23,288 bases of DNA. Origin: JAATGA01 sp047605605. GTDB taxonomy: Bacteria > Pseudomonadota > Alphaproteobacteria > Rhodobacterales > Rhodobacteraceae. Positions 15,519 through 22,496 of the stretch are shown here, one piece after another; position 1 is the first letter of the stretch; each line of letters opens with the position of its first letter. The notes beneath the pieces are model-generated. The model made no database searches. It had not been told where the DNA came from and was given only the letters and a program-made list of their open reading frames with translations. The stretch lies in assembly GCA_047605605.1 (NCBI GenBank), contig JASGFG010000062.1, forward strand, positions 1-23,288. Reading direction: 5' to 3'. The position numbers were made by a program, and so were the translations under genes.

Positions 15519-15547
15519 TTGACCGGCGCCCCCTTCCCCCCTATACG
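15519..15547 (+). promoter_or_regulatory. strong sigma-70-type promoter for rplS
   Basis: TTGACC (15519-15524), a 17-bp spacer and TATACG (15542-15547) form the best housekeeping promoter in the window, starting 23 nt after the trmD stop. It predicts transcription from about 15554, giving rplS and rpmE their own high-level transcript separate from rimM and trmD. Confidence 0.65.
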
Positions 15548-15552
15548 CGCCC

Positions 15553-15751
15553 GGTCCGGGGCGAAAGCCTGCCGGACCCGATTCCCTTTGGCCTGCCGGG
15601 CTTCTCGCCGGGGCAGATGGCCGAAAGGGGCGGTGCACAAGGAAAGCCGATCCACCTCCGGCGGGCGCGATGCGCGGACCCGATCGAGAACCGGAAGCTC
15701 TGGCGCGGCATCATCTTCGCGGACCATACCGCGAGTTATTGGAGACTGGCG
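15553..15751 (+). promoter_or_regulatory. structured rplS mRNA leader (about 200 nt)
   Basis: No convincing gene lies here. Stem 1: ggtccgg (15553-15559) with ccggacc (15572-15578), capped by a 3-bp stem and a GAAA tetraloop. Stem 2: ggcctgcc (15590-15597) with ggca and ggcc (15612-15615, 15619-15622). Last stem: tcgcgg (15717-15722) with ccgcga (15729-15734), ending six bases before the rplS GGAG site (15741-15744). The hexamer CGGACC occurs three times (15573, 15675, 15720), against one complement, GGTCCG (15553-15558), so alternative pairings are possible. The layout resembles an autoregulatory ribosomal-protein leader; no ligand is known to me. Confidence 0.5.
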
Positions 15752-16126
15752 ATGAACCTGATCGCACAAATCGAAGCCGAGCAGATCGCTGCGCTTGGCA
15801 AGAAGATCCCCGACTTCAAGGCTGGCGACACCGTTCGCGTCGGCTACAAGGTGACCGAAGGCACCCGCACCCGCGTGCAGGCCTATGAAGGCGTCGTGAT
15901 CGGCCGCAAGGGCGGCGCGACCATCTCGGCCTCGTTCACCGTGCGCAAGATTTCCTTTGGCGAGGGCGTGGAGCGGGTGTTCCCCCTCTATTCGACCAAC
16001 ATCGACTCGATCGAGGTCGTCCGCCGTGGCCGCGTGCGTCGCGCCAAGCTGTATTACCTGCGGTCGCGCCGCGGCAAATCGGCCCGGATCGCCGAAGTCA
16101 CCAACTACAAAGAAAAAGCCGAGTAA
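15752..16126 (+). CDS. rplS: 50S ribosomal protein L19
   Basis: 124-aa L19, a large-subunit protein at the 30S-50S interface. It begins 'MNLIAQIEAEQIAAL' and contains 'FKAGDTVRVGYKVTEGTRTR', 'YEGVVIGRKGG', 'SFTVRKISFGEGVERVFPLY', 'IDSIEVVRRGRVRRAKLYYL' and 'RGKSARI', all diagnostic. The ATG at 15752 follows GGAG by seven bases. The frame stays open 135 bp upstream to another ATG, but that extension has no counterpart in L19 and overlaps the structured leader. It has its own predicted promoter and is followed 12 nt later by rpmE. Confidence 0.97.
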   Translation: MNLIAQIEAEQIAALGKKIPDFKAGDTVRVGYKVTEGTRTRVQAYEGVVIGRKGGATISASFTVRKISFGEGVERVFPLYSTNIDSIEVVRRGRVRRAKLYYLRSRRGKSARIAEVTNYKEKAE

Positions 16127-16138
16127 GGAATCACAGCG

Positions 16139-16360
16139 ATGAAAGACGGCATCCACCCCGACTATCACTTCATCGAAGTGAAGATGACCGACGGCTCGAC
16201 CTACCGCACCAAATCGACCTGGGGCAAGGAAGGCGAAACCCTGTCGCTGGACATCGACCCGCTGGCGCATCCGGCCTGGACCGGCCAGTCGGCCAAGCTG
16301 ATGGACACCGGCGGCCGGGTGTCCAAGTTCAAGAACAAATACGCCGGTCTGGGCTTCTGA
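16139..16360 (+). CDS. rpmE: 50S ribosomal protein L31, cysteine-free (non-zinc) form
   Basis: 73-aa L31, recognised from 'KDGIHPDYHFIEVKMTDGS' at the start, the 'STWGKEGETLSLDIDPLAHP' middle and 'GGRVSKFKNKY' near the end. It contains no cysteine at all, so the CxxC zinc site found in E. coli RpmE is absent and the protein should not need zinc. AAGGA lies nine bases before the ATG, and the gap to rplS is 12 nt, so the two are cotranscribed. A strong terminator follows 19 nt after the stop, ending the ribosomal block. Confidence 0.95.
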   Translation: MKDGIHPDYHFIEVKMTDGSTYRTKSTWGKEGETLSLDIDPLAHPAWTGQSAKLMDTGGRVSKFKNKYAGLGF

Positions 16361-16378
16361 CCCGACGCGACGGACCAG

Positions 16379-16413
16379 GGAAAAGGCGCGCTGCAAGGCG
16401 CGCCTTTTCCTTT
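16379..16413 (+). terminator. intrinsic terminator after rpmE
   Basis: ggaaaaggcgcgc (16379-16391) pairs perfectly with gcgcgccttttcc (16398-16410) around a 6-nt loop, and the descending arm contains TTTT and is followed by TTT. This is a textbook rho-independent terminator. Its A-rich ascending arm would also let it work on the other strand, but no minus-strand gene ends there. Confidence 0.9.
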
Positions 16414-16485
16414 GGACCGCACGCCGCCCTTGCGCGGAAACCCGCCAGTTGCTACCCAGCCCGCCAGTGACAGGGGGCGGCTTTC

Positions 16486-17295
16486 ATGGCGCATATCATC
16501 GTCGTCGGCAATGAAAAGGGCGGGTCGGGCAAATCGACCACCTGTATGCATGTGGCGACGGCCCTGGCGCGCAGCGGGTTCCGCGTGGGTGCGCTGGACC
16601 TGGACCTGCGGCAGAAAAGTTTCGGGCGCTATATCGAGAACCGTCGCGCCTATCTGGCGCGCGCCGGGCTGGACCTGCCGACGCCCGACTATCGCGACCT
16701 GCCCGAGGCCGATGCCGACAGCCTGCAACCGGGCGAGAACCCGTTCGACCACAGGCTTTCCGCCGCCGTCGCCGCGCTGGAGCCGGTCAGCGATTTCATC
16801 ATCATCGACTGCCCCGGCAGCCATACCCGGCTGAGCCAGGTAGCGCATTCGCTGGCCGATACGCTGATTACGCCGCTGAACGACAGTTTCGTCGACTTCG
16901 ACCTGCTGGCGCGGATCGACCCCGAAACCGGCAAGGTCACGGGGCCGTCGATCTATTCGGAAATGGTGTGGAGCGCACGGCAATTGCGGGCGCAGGCGGG
17001 GTTGAAGCCGATCGACTGGATCGTGCTGAGGAACCGCCTTGGCGCCCAGCAGATGCACAACAAGAAAAAGGTCGGCGCGGCGCTGGAGGAATTGTCGCGC
17101 CGCATCGGTTTCCGTGTGGCGCCCGGTTTTTCCGAGCGGGTGATCTTTCGCGAACTGTTCCCGCGGGGGCTGACGCTGCTGGATCTCAAGGATACCGGGG
17201 TCGATCAGCTGAACATCTCGAACATCGCGGCCCGGCAGGAAGTGCGCGACCTGATGACCGAGCTCAGGCTGCCAGGGGTGCAGATCGCGTTCTGA
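16486..17295 (+). CDS. mipZ: MipZ-type division-plane ATPase (ParA/MinD family)
   Basis: 269-aa P-loop ATPase. The deviant Walker A 'KGGSGKST' is at residues 11-18 with the signature lysine K11, followed by 'LDLDLRQKSFGRYIENR' (37-53) and Walker B-like 'FIIIDCPGSH' (104-113). The 'LDLDLRQKSF.RYIENR' stretch is what separates MipZ from chromosomal ParA and from MinD. In Caulobacter MipZ binds ParB at the poles, forms a bipolar gradient and inhibits FtsZ assembly away from mid-cell. Length matches. The start has a G-rich ribosome-binding site (CAGGGGG). It stands alone after the rpmE terminator. The C-terminal 11 codons overlap a possible minus-strand ORF. Identification is strong; behaviour in this organism is inferred. 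Confidence 0.93.
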   Translation: MAHIIVVGNEKGGSGKSTTCMHVATALARSGFRVGALDLDLRQKSFGRYIENRRAYLARAGLDLPTPDYRDLPEADADSLQPGENPFDHRLSAAVAALEPVSDFIIIDCPGSHTRLSQVAHSLADTLITPLNDSFVDFDLLARIDPETGKVTGPSIYSEMVWSARQLRAQAGLKPIDWIVLRNRLGAQQMHNKKKVGAALEELSRRIGFRVAPGFSERVIFRELFPRGLTLLDLKDTGVDQLNISNIAARQEVRDLMTELRLPGVQIAF

Positions 17296-17446
17296 ACAGC
17301 GTGGGCCGGGTCGGAACGCGGCCTTCGCGCTTGCCGATCCGTTCCAGCCGCAGTTCGAAAAAGTCGGGAACCAGCGGTGCCTCGGCGACGGGCTTCTTGC
17401 GGGCGAACAGCCCAAGACGCGCAAACAGGGTTTTACCGAAGGTCAT
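17264..17446 (-). CDS. small hypothetical protein, convergent with mipZ
   Basis: 60-aa ORF of unknown function: 'MTFGKTLFARLGLFARKKP' then an acidic/Pro stretch 'VAEAPLVPDFFELRLERIG' and a basic tail. It is supported by an excellent ribosome-binding site, AAGGGAG, with 7 nt to the ATG, better than most genes here, and by its position in an otherwise empty gap. The N-terminus is amphipathic or weakly hydrophobic and might contact the membrane. Its last 32 bases overlap the end of mipZ on the other strand. No domain is recognised. It could be spurious; conservation would decide. Confidence 0.5.
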   Translation of the reverse strand: MTFGKTLFARLGLFARKKPVAEAPLVPDFFELRLERIGKREGRVPTRPTLFRTRSAPLAA

Positions 17447-17540
17447 GGGTTTTCTCCCTTAGCTTGTATGGTCAGGGTCGCGGGCAATCGCGGCGGGATC
17501 ATGGCAGGGCAGGGGTCTTGTCATGCCGATTGCGGGGCCG

Positions 17541-17595
17541 GGGTGTCACAATGCGGCGCGGCCGCTCCGGCGGCCGGGGGGGGATTGTGACGCCC
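17541..17595. repeat. nested inverted repeat upstream of matB
   Basis: Outer arms gggtgtcacaat (17541-17552) and attgtgacgccc (17584-17595) match at 11 of 12 positions, with the odd pair T-G. Inside lies a perfect 7-bp stem (17559-17565 with 17570-17576, loop tccg). The repeat ends 48 bp before matB. It could be a pair of regulator sites (TCACA and TGTGA half-sites), a transcript end for readthrough from mipZ, or both. The rest of 17447-17643 shows no gene or clear promoter. Confidence 0.6.
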
Positions 17596-17643
17596 CCCTG
17601 CCCGTGCCAGAACCCGGACAGGCATCAGGGGAAGGGGGCCGCC

Positions 17644-19152
17644 ATGACCAACACGCTGTACGACGCCTTGTTCGCGCCGCTTTCCGGGCGGTCGGGGCCG
17701 CTGCTGATCCTGCCGGATGGCCGGACCATGACGGGCCAGAACTTCCTGCGCATCGTGGCGCGCGCCGCCCATGCCCTGCGCGCCGCAGGGGTGCAGCCCG
17801 GCGACCGCGTGGCGGTGCAGGTGGCCAAGTCGCCCGAGGCGCTGGCCGTCTATGGCGCGGCGGTGGGGCTGGGGGCGATCTTCCTGCCGCTGAACACCGC
17901 CTATACGCCCGACGAGATCGACTATTTCCTGGGCAATGCCACGCCGCGGGTGTTCCTGTGCGACCCCGCCCGCGCCGCGGCCCTGACCCCGGTGGCCGAC
18001 CGCCATGGGGCAAGGGTGCTGACGCTGGACGCGGCGGCAGGGGGCACGCTGGCCGATCTGATGGCCGGTCAGCCGGACCGGTTCACCCCCGCCGATTGCG
18101 GGCCGGAGGATCTGGCGGCGATCCTTTACACCTCGGGCACGACGGGGCGGTCCAAGGGGGCGATGCTGTCGCACGCGAACCTGCTGTCGAATGCGCAGGT
18201 GCTGGCCGATCTGTGGCGGTTCACCGACCGCGATGTGCTGCTGCACGCCCTGCCGATCTTTCACACCCACGGGCTGTTCGTCGCCACCAATGTGGTGCTG
18301 GCCACGGGCGGCACGATGATCTTCCTGCCCGGCTTCGATCTGGAGGCCGTGCTGCGCCTGCTGCCGCAGGCGACCGCGTTGATGGGGGTGCCGACCTTCT
18401 ATACCCGGCTGCTGGACAGCCCCGCCTTCACCCGCGACCTGGTGGCGGGAATGCGGCTGTTCATCTCGGGCTCGGCGCCGCTGCTGGCCGAGACGCACCG
18501 GGCGTTCGAGGAGCGGACGGGCCACCGCATTCTTGAACGCTATGGCATGACCGAGACCAACATGAACACCTCGAACCCCTATGAGGGCGATCGGCGCGCG
18601 GGCACCGTGGGCCTGCCCCTGCCGGGGGTGGAATTGCGGGTGATGGCCGAAGGCGCCGAGGTGGCGCAGGGCGAGGTCGGGGTGATCGAGGTGCGCGGTC
18701 CGAACGTCTTTCGGGGTTACTGGCAGATGCCGGAAAAGACCCGCGAGGAATTGCGCGACGACGGCTGGTTCATCACCGGCGATATGGGGGTGGTGGATGC
18801 CGACGGCTATGTCCAGATCGTCGGCCGGGCCAAGGACCTGATCATCACCGGCGGTTACAACGTCTATCCCAAAGAGGTGGAGCTGCTGCTGGACGAGGTG
18901 CCGGGCGTTCTGGAAAGTGCGGTGATCGGCCTGCCGCATCCCGATTTCGGCGAGGCGGTGTTCGCGGTTCTGGTGCCGCAAAAGGGTGTCGCGCTGGAGG
19001 CCGGGGCCGCCTTGGCGGCGATCGCGCCGAAACTGGCGCGGTTCAAGCAACCCAAGGCGGCGGTTGTGGTTGACGATCTGCCACGCAACACCATGGGCAA
19101 GGTGCAGAAGAACCTGCTGCGCGATCAATACGGCAAGCAGTTTTCCGGCTGA
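17644..19152 (+). CDS. matB: malonyl-CoA synthetase (malonate-CoA ligase)
   Basis: 502-aa ANL ligase forming malonyl-CoA from malonate, ATP and CoA. It matches Rhodopseudomonas MatB closely as I recall it: 'LPLNTAYTPDEIDYF' (81-95), P-loop 'YTSGTTGRSKGAMLSH' (162-177), 'HALPIFHTHGLFVA' (201-214), 'MGVPTFYTRLL' (247-257), 'MRLFISGSAPLL' (270-281) with the Arg that contacts the malonyl carboxylate, 'RYGMTETNMNTSNPY' (299-313) and the C-terminal 'DLPRNTMGKVQK' (478-489) with catalytic K486. In R. palustris this lysine is acetylated by Pat-type enzymes. The ATG at 17644 has a G-rich site upstream; the frame is open further upstream but crosses the inverted repeat. Malonyl-CoA decarboxylase, its common partner, is not adjacent. 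Confidence 0.95.
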   Translation: MTNTLYDALFAPLSGRSGPLLILPDGRTMTGQNFLRIVARAAHALRAAGVQPGDRVAVQVAKSPEALAVYGAAVGLGAIFLPLNTAYTPDEIDYFLGNATPRVFLCDPARAAALTPVADRHGARVLTLDAAAGGTLADLMAGQPDRFTPADCGPEDLAAILYTSGTTGRSKGAMLSHANLLSNAQVLADLWRFTDRDVLLHALPIFHTHGLFVATNVVLATGGTMIFLPGFDLEAVLRLLPQATALMGVPTFYTRLLDSPAFTRDLVAGMRLFISGSAPLLAETHRAFEERTGHRILERYGMTETNMNTSNPYEGDRRAGTVGLPLPGVELRVMAEGAEVAQGEVGVIEVRGPNVFRGYWQMPEKTREELRDDGWFITGDMGVVDADGYVQIVGRAKDLIITGGYNVYPKEVELLLDEVPGVLESAVIGLPHPDFGEAVFAVLVPQKGVALEAGAALAAIAPKLARFKQPKAAVVVDDLPRNTMGKVQKNLLRDQYGKQFSG

Positions 19153-19156
19153 GGCC

Positions 19157-19200
19157 CCGGGGGCTGTCTGCCCCCGGACCCCCGAGAGTATTTCCGAAAG
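19157..19200. repeat. intergenic hairpin plus 'gagtattt' element, copy 2 (short form)
   Basis: Immediately after the matB stop, ccgggggc (19157-19164) pairs with gcccccgg (19170-19177), loop tgtct, followed by cccgagagtatttccgaaag. Its order of parts matches the element at 10034-10126 (GC hairpin, C-run, 'AGtATTT', 'cc-GAAAG'). It is probably also the end of the matB transcript. The rest up to 19272 holds no gene. Confidence 0.5.
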
Positions 19201-19272
19201 GGAAAGTGCAGGCGCGTGTTGCCCGGTTGATCTGTGTGGCCGGAACCTCTGCTGCCTTGACGCATCGTGGCG

Positions 19273-21621
19273 CTAGGCCGGGCTTTTCATCAGCGCGTCC
19301 AGCACCTTTCTGAACGCCGTCACCTCGGCTGGAAGCACCGGCAGCGAGGGCAGGGGGCCGCCGCCGCGGCTCATCTTGCGTTCGGCCCAGTCCTTCAGCT
19401 GTGCGATGTTCTGGCCCGTCAGGAAGGGGTTGGCGCGGATCACCCCCACGCCCATCACATCGACGACCAGCCGGTCGTCCTGCGCCGACAGCACCATGCT
19501 CGCCCCTTCGGCCCCCAGGAAATGGCAGAGATACAGCCGCCCGGCGGTGATCTGGTGGCCGCGCGCGCGCAGATAGGCCTCGCCCTCGCGCGCGAGGTTC
19601 GTCACCATCTCGCGCGAGAGCGTCGGGTCGTTGCGCAAGGCCAGCAACTGGTCGCGCGGCATCGAGCCGGCCAGGTCCGGGCGATAGGTCTGCATCATCC
19701 TGAGCCAGGTGCCCTCGATGAACTGCCCCAGCCCGGTTGCCGAGGAGAGCGGGTTCTTGGCCGCGGCATTGCCCCCCGATTCCACCCGCACGATCTGGTC
19801 CACCAGCGTATCGACCGCCGCATCGCCCGAGGCGACGGCCCCGCCCTCCGCCCCCAGCGGGTCGATCGCCTCGCCGCCCTGATAGACCTCGAAATGCAGA
19901 TGTGGGCCGGTGGACAGGCCCGTCGTTCCGACAAAGCCGATGACATCGCCCGCCTTGACCCTGGCCCCCGCTTTGGCAATTTCGGAAAACCGGCTGAGGT
20001 GGGCATAGCGCGATTGCAGGCCGTTGGGATGGTCGATCACCACGAGGTTGCCATAGCCTTCGCCATCGCCGGCCGACCGGATCGTGCCGTCAAAGGCCGC
20101 CAGCACCGGCGTGCCGACCGGGGCGGCCCAGTCCACGCCCTTGTGCAGCTTTGCCACCTTCAGGATCGGGTGCATCCGCGGACCGAAGCGAGAGGTCAGC
20201 ACCCCCGCCGCAACCGGCGTCTGGAATCCGGCGCGCAGCACGGTGCCGCCACCCCCGCCGCCGCCCGGCCCCGGCGCACCGAAACAGGCATAGTCGTCCT
20301 TGCCCGGCATCCTGTAGACGGTGCATTCCAGCGACTTGCCCTCGCCCCGGATGGCGGCGAACAGCACCTGCCCCGGCCCTGGCCCCTCGCCCCCCGGATC
20401 GGGGGAATAGAGCAGTTCCATCCGGTCGCCCGGCGTGGCAAAGGCCTCCAGATCATAGCTTTGCGACAGCATGACGATGGTTTCCGCCACCACCGCCGAG
20501 GGCACGCCGTTGCGGATGGCGGCGGAATAGAAGGCATCCATCAGCCGGTATTTGCGGCTGGTGTCCTGCTGGGCCACCGCATCATCGCCGGCAAAGGAAA
20601 ACAGATCCTCCTCGACCCAGGGGTCGGCGGCCAGTGCCACCTCGCCCGCGTCGGTCAGGGCAAGGCTGCCAAAGTAATGATCGCGCGTGTAAAGCGACAG
20701 CTGCACCGGAACCTTCACCCCGCCCCGGTCTGTCGACCGCAGGGCCAGGATGTGCCCCGGCGTCAGCGCCGCGGTCTCGGGGATCAGCGCCGCGGCCCCT
20801 TGGGCAAAGCGCCTTGCCGCAGCCGCATCCATGCCGTTGCCTGTCATCAGCGCCGTCAGATCCGTGTTTTCCCTCAGCCGCAGGAACAGATCCTCGTAGG
20901 CCGGGCGCCGCTGTTTTTCGGCGACGAGGAAGGCCACGCTGGTCGTGTTCTCGATCCGCGTGCGGGTATAGGTCTGCGGGGCCTCATGCCCGTCGCCGTC
21001 ATCGCCCCCCAGATCCTCGCCCCAGCTTGCCTCGCCTTTGGCGACGACGACGGCGGGTTCGTCCAGCAGATCCGCATCCTCGGGGTCTTGGGCCGGACCC
21101 ATCGCGGGCAAGGCCGCAGACAAGACGGGGGGCAAGACGGGGGGCGGGGGGGCATCCACCCGCGGCGTTGCGCGCTGCTGCTGGAAAAAGGCGAAATCCT
21201 CGCGGCTCGACGGCAGGGTGGTGATCAGCCGTTCCTCGCGCGTGACCATATCGTCGGTCAGCAGGACCAGATCCGTTCCCGCCCGCAGGCCGGGGACATC
21301 GGGGGGGCGAAGGAAGCGGCGGGTGTGCTCCGCTTCGGAGGAGCGGTCGAAATGCAGCACCATCGGATCGCCCGGAAGATCGACGAAGGCTTGCGCATAG
21401 GCGGCGCCACTGTCGATCTGGGCGGTGGCATCGCCGATTTCGTTGACATCGGGGGGCGGAGGCAGGCCAAAGCGCAGCGTGCCGGACAGGATCAGCGCCG
21501 CGAGGCCCGCTGCCAGCCCGCCCGCCAATGGCCCCCAGATCAGCACTGGCCGCAGCCGGCTGTTCCGCCGCCGTCGCGCGGCATGTTTTCGGGCGGCCTT
21601 GAAGCGGGGATCTACCTGCAT
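19273..21621 (-). CDS. membrane-anchored M23 endopeptidase fused to a lytic-transglycosylase-like domain
   Basis: 782 aa. A basic cytoplasmic tail (1-24) and one transmembrane helix (about 26-48) place the rest in the periplasm. Residues 50-215 are Pro/Asp-rich linker. Residues 218-440 resemble the N-terminal part of proteobacterial M23 proteins and have a cysteine pair (C433, C446). A Gly run (453-459) precedes the LytM/M23 domain (about 465-590): H493-x3-D497 and H576 are the zinc ligands, H541 and H574 the catalytic histidines, so it should be active. From about 605, 'QIVRVESGGNAAAKNPLSSA' and 'TGLGQFIEGTWLRMM' match soluble-lytic-transglycosylase domains, with E614 as candidate acid. One protein would therefore cut both peptide cross-links and glycan strands. 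The ATG at 21621 follows AGGTGC. Role in division or elongation is inference. Confidence 0.87.
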   Translation of the reverse strand: MQVDPRFKAARKHAARRRRNSRLRPVLIWGPLAGGLAAGLAALILSGTLRFGLPPPPDVNEIGDATAQIDSGAAYAQAFVDLPGDPMVLHFDRSSEAEHTRRFLRPPDVPGLRAGTDLVLLTDDMVTREERLITTLPSSREDFAFFQQQRATPRVDAPPPPVLPPVLSAALPAMGPAQDPEDADLLDEPAVVVAKGEASWGEDLGGDDGDGHEAPQTYTRTRIENTTSVAFLVAEKQRRPAYEDLFLRLRENTDLTALMTGNGMDAAAARRFAQGAAALIPETAALTPGHILALRSTDRGGVKVPVQLSLYTRDHYFGSLALTDAGEVALAADPWVEEDLFSFAGDDAVAQQDTSRKYRLMDAFYSAAIRNGVPSAVVAETIVMLSQSYDLEAFATPGDRMELLYSPDPGGEGPGPGQVLFAAIRGEGKSLECTVYRMPGKDDYACFGAPGPGGGGGGGTVLRAGFQTPVAAGVLTSRFGPRMHPILKVAKLHKGVDWAAPVGTPVLAAFDGTIRSAGDGEGYGNLVVIDHPNGLQSRYAHLSRFSEIAKAGARVKAGDVIGFVGTTGLSTGPHLHFEVYQGGEAIDPLGAEGGAVASGDAAVDTLVDQIVRVESGGNAAAKNPLSSATGLGQFIEGTWLRMMQTYRPDLAGSMPRDQLLALRNDPTLSREMVTNLAREGEAYLRARGHQITAGRLYLCHFLGAEGASMVLSAQDDRLVVDVMGVGVIRANPFLTGQNIAQLKDWAERKMSRGGGPLPSLPVLPAEVTAFRKVLDALMKSPA

Positions 21622-21962
21622 GGGGGGCCGTCATGCACCTGTTGGGTCGCGCCTTTGGCGGGGCCCCGCGATCCGGGGAAAACCGCCGCGGGACCGGCCG
21701 GCCCTGGGCCGATCCATTCGATGGCCGCCGCGGCGCGGATCATCCCTTCCGAATGAGGAGGTGCCGCGATCATCCATGAAAAGTCCTGAAACAAACCAGT
21801 GCGGATAGGATAGCCCAACTGGCCCCTTCCCGCCAGTGCGAGGGTGTGGCACGGGCCCTGCCGCGAGTTCCCTTCGTGCAGGGGCCTGATACACAGCGCG
21901 GGCGGGGCTGCGCCCGCACCCTGCAATCGGATGGCAGGGCCAAACCGAGCGACGGGGAAACC
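21622..21962. other. 341-bp gap with alternative hairpins (21854-21941)
   Basis: No supported gene. Three stems lie in a row: ggccctgc (21854-21861) with gcaggggcc (21878-21886, one bulge); gcgggcg (21898-21904) with cgcccgc (21911-21917); and ccctgc (21919-21924) with gcaggg (21934-21939). The first left arm is also fully complementary to 21934-21941, so a long-range stem competes. They lie just past the DUF1036 gene and may end its transcript. 21622-21853 would hold the promoter of the M23 gene; none is clear. Confidence 0.45.
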
Positions 21963-22364
21963 TCAGGGCGGCGGCGCGAGGAAAAGTGTCCACCGCTGGG
22001 TTTTCTGGGTATCGACCTCGATGAAGCCCGCCGCGATGTCGCCCCGCGTCCAGCAGTCGCCGGTGCTGCGGATCTGGAACTTGCGGGGCGAGATGCACAT
22101 CTGCGTCGTGCCGCTGACCAGCGGCTGACCAAAGACATCCTGCGCGTAGATATAGATGTAGCGGCTGGTGAGGTCGGTCTTGATGACATTGGCACACTGG
22201 TTCGGACCGATCGTCCACCAGCCTTCGGTCTGGAAATCCCCGCCGGAATCCTGCCCCACCGCGACATTCACCACGTCGAACGACTGGTTGCAGACGGCAA
22301 ATTCCGCCCGCAGAAGGGTCGGGGCCGTCAGAAAGGGCAGCAGGACAAGGAAAGGACGCACCAT
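21963..22364 (-). CDS. DUF1036-family secreted protein
   Basis: 133 aa with a signal peptide: MVRPFLVLLPFLTAPTLLRA, cleavage likely after residue 20. The mature part 'EFAVCNQSFDVVNVAVGQ', 'EGWWTIGPNQCANVI' and 'RYIYIYAQD' matches the alphaproteobacterial DUF1036 family, whose function is unknown. Four cysteines (C25, C57, C90, C104) suggest two disulfides in the periplasm. The ATG at 22364 is chosen because it begins the signal sequence; the frame remains open upstream across the divergent gene without family features. Ribosome-binding site is weak. It diverges from the acyltransferase gene across 132 bp and is the next gene upstream of the M23 protein on the same strand. Confidence 0.87.
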   Translation of the reverse strand: MVRPFLVLLPFLTAPTLLRAEFAVCNQSFDVVNVAVGQDSGGDFQTEGWWTIGPNQCANVIKTDLTSRYIYIYAQDVFGQPLVSGTTQMCISPRKFQIRSTGDCWTRGDIAAGFIEVDTQKTQRWTLFLAPPP

Positions 22365-22496
22365 ACCCGCAGGATACCCCAACCGCCCCGTGCCGCAAGC
22401 GCGGCGGGCCGCCGTCCGGTCGGGCAGGGGGTGGAGTGCGCGGCCGCCTTCCTGTATCAGCATCGCAGCATACCACATCCCTTGCGCGGAGGCCCG

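Noticed and set aside
15617..15751. In-frame 45-codon extension upstream of rplS
   Set aside because: L19 starts at MNLIAQIEAEQ; the extension covers the structured leader and has no family match.
14684..16396. 570-codon minus-strand open frame
   Set aside because: Spans three certain plus-strand genes (trmD, rplS, rpmE) and their terminator.
17377..17643. N-terminal extension of matB in an open frame
   Set aside because: Crosses the inverted repeat and the antisense small ORF; MatB proteins begin about where the ATG at 17644 lies.
17521..19128. 535-codon minus-strand open frame
   Set aside because: Antisense to matB; no recognisable features.
19267..21756. 829-codon plus-strand open frame
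   Set aside because: It is antisense to the M23/transglycosylase gene, which carries full catalytic motifs. The plus-strand translation is His/Gln/Arg-rich low-complexity of the kind expected opposite a GC-rich gene.
21777..21809. Ten-codon plus-strand ORF with a GAGGAGG upstream
   Set aside because: The spacing to the ATG is too long and the peptide is very short; probably chance.
21612..21926. 104-codon minus-strand open frame between DUF1036 and the M23 gene
   Set aside because: No ribosome-binding site, Gly/Pro/Ala-rich translation, covers inverted repeats, and runs into the M23 coding start.
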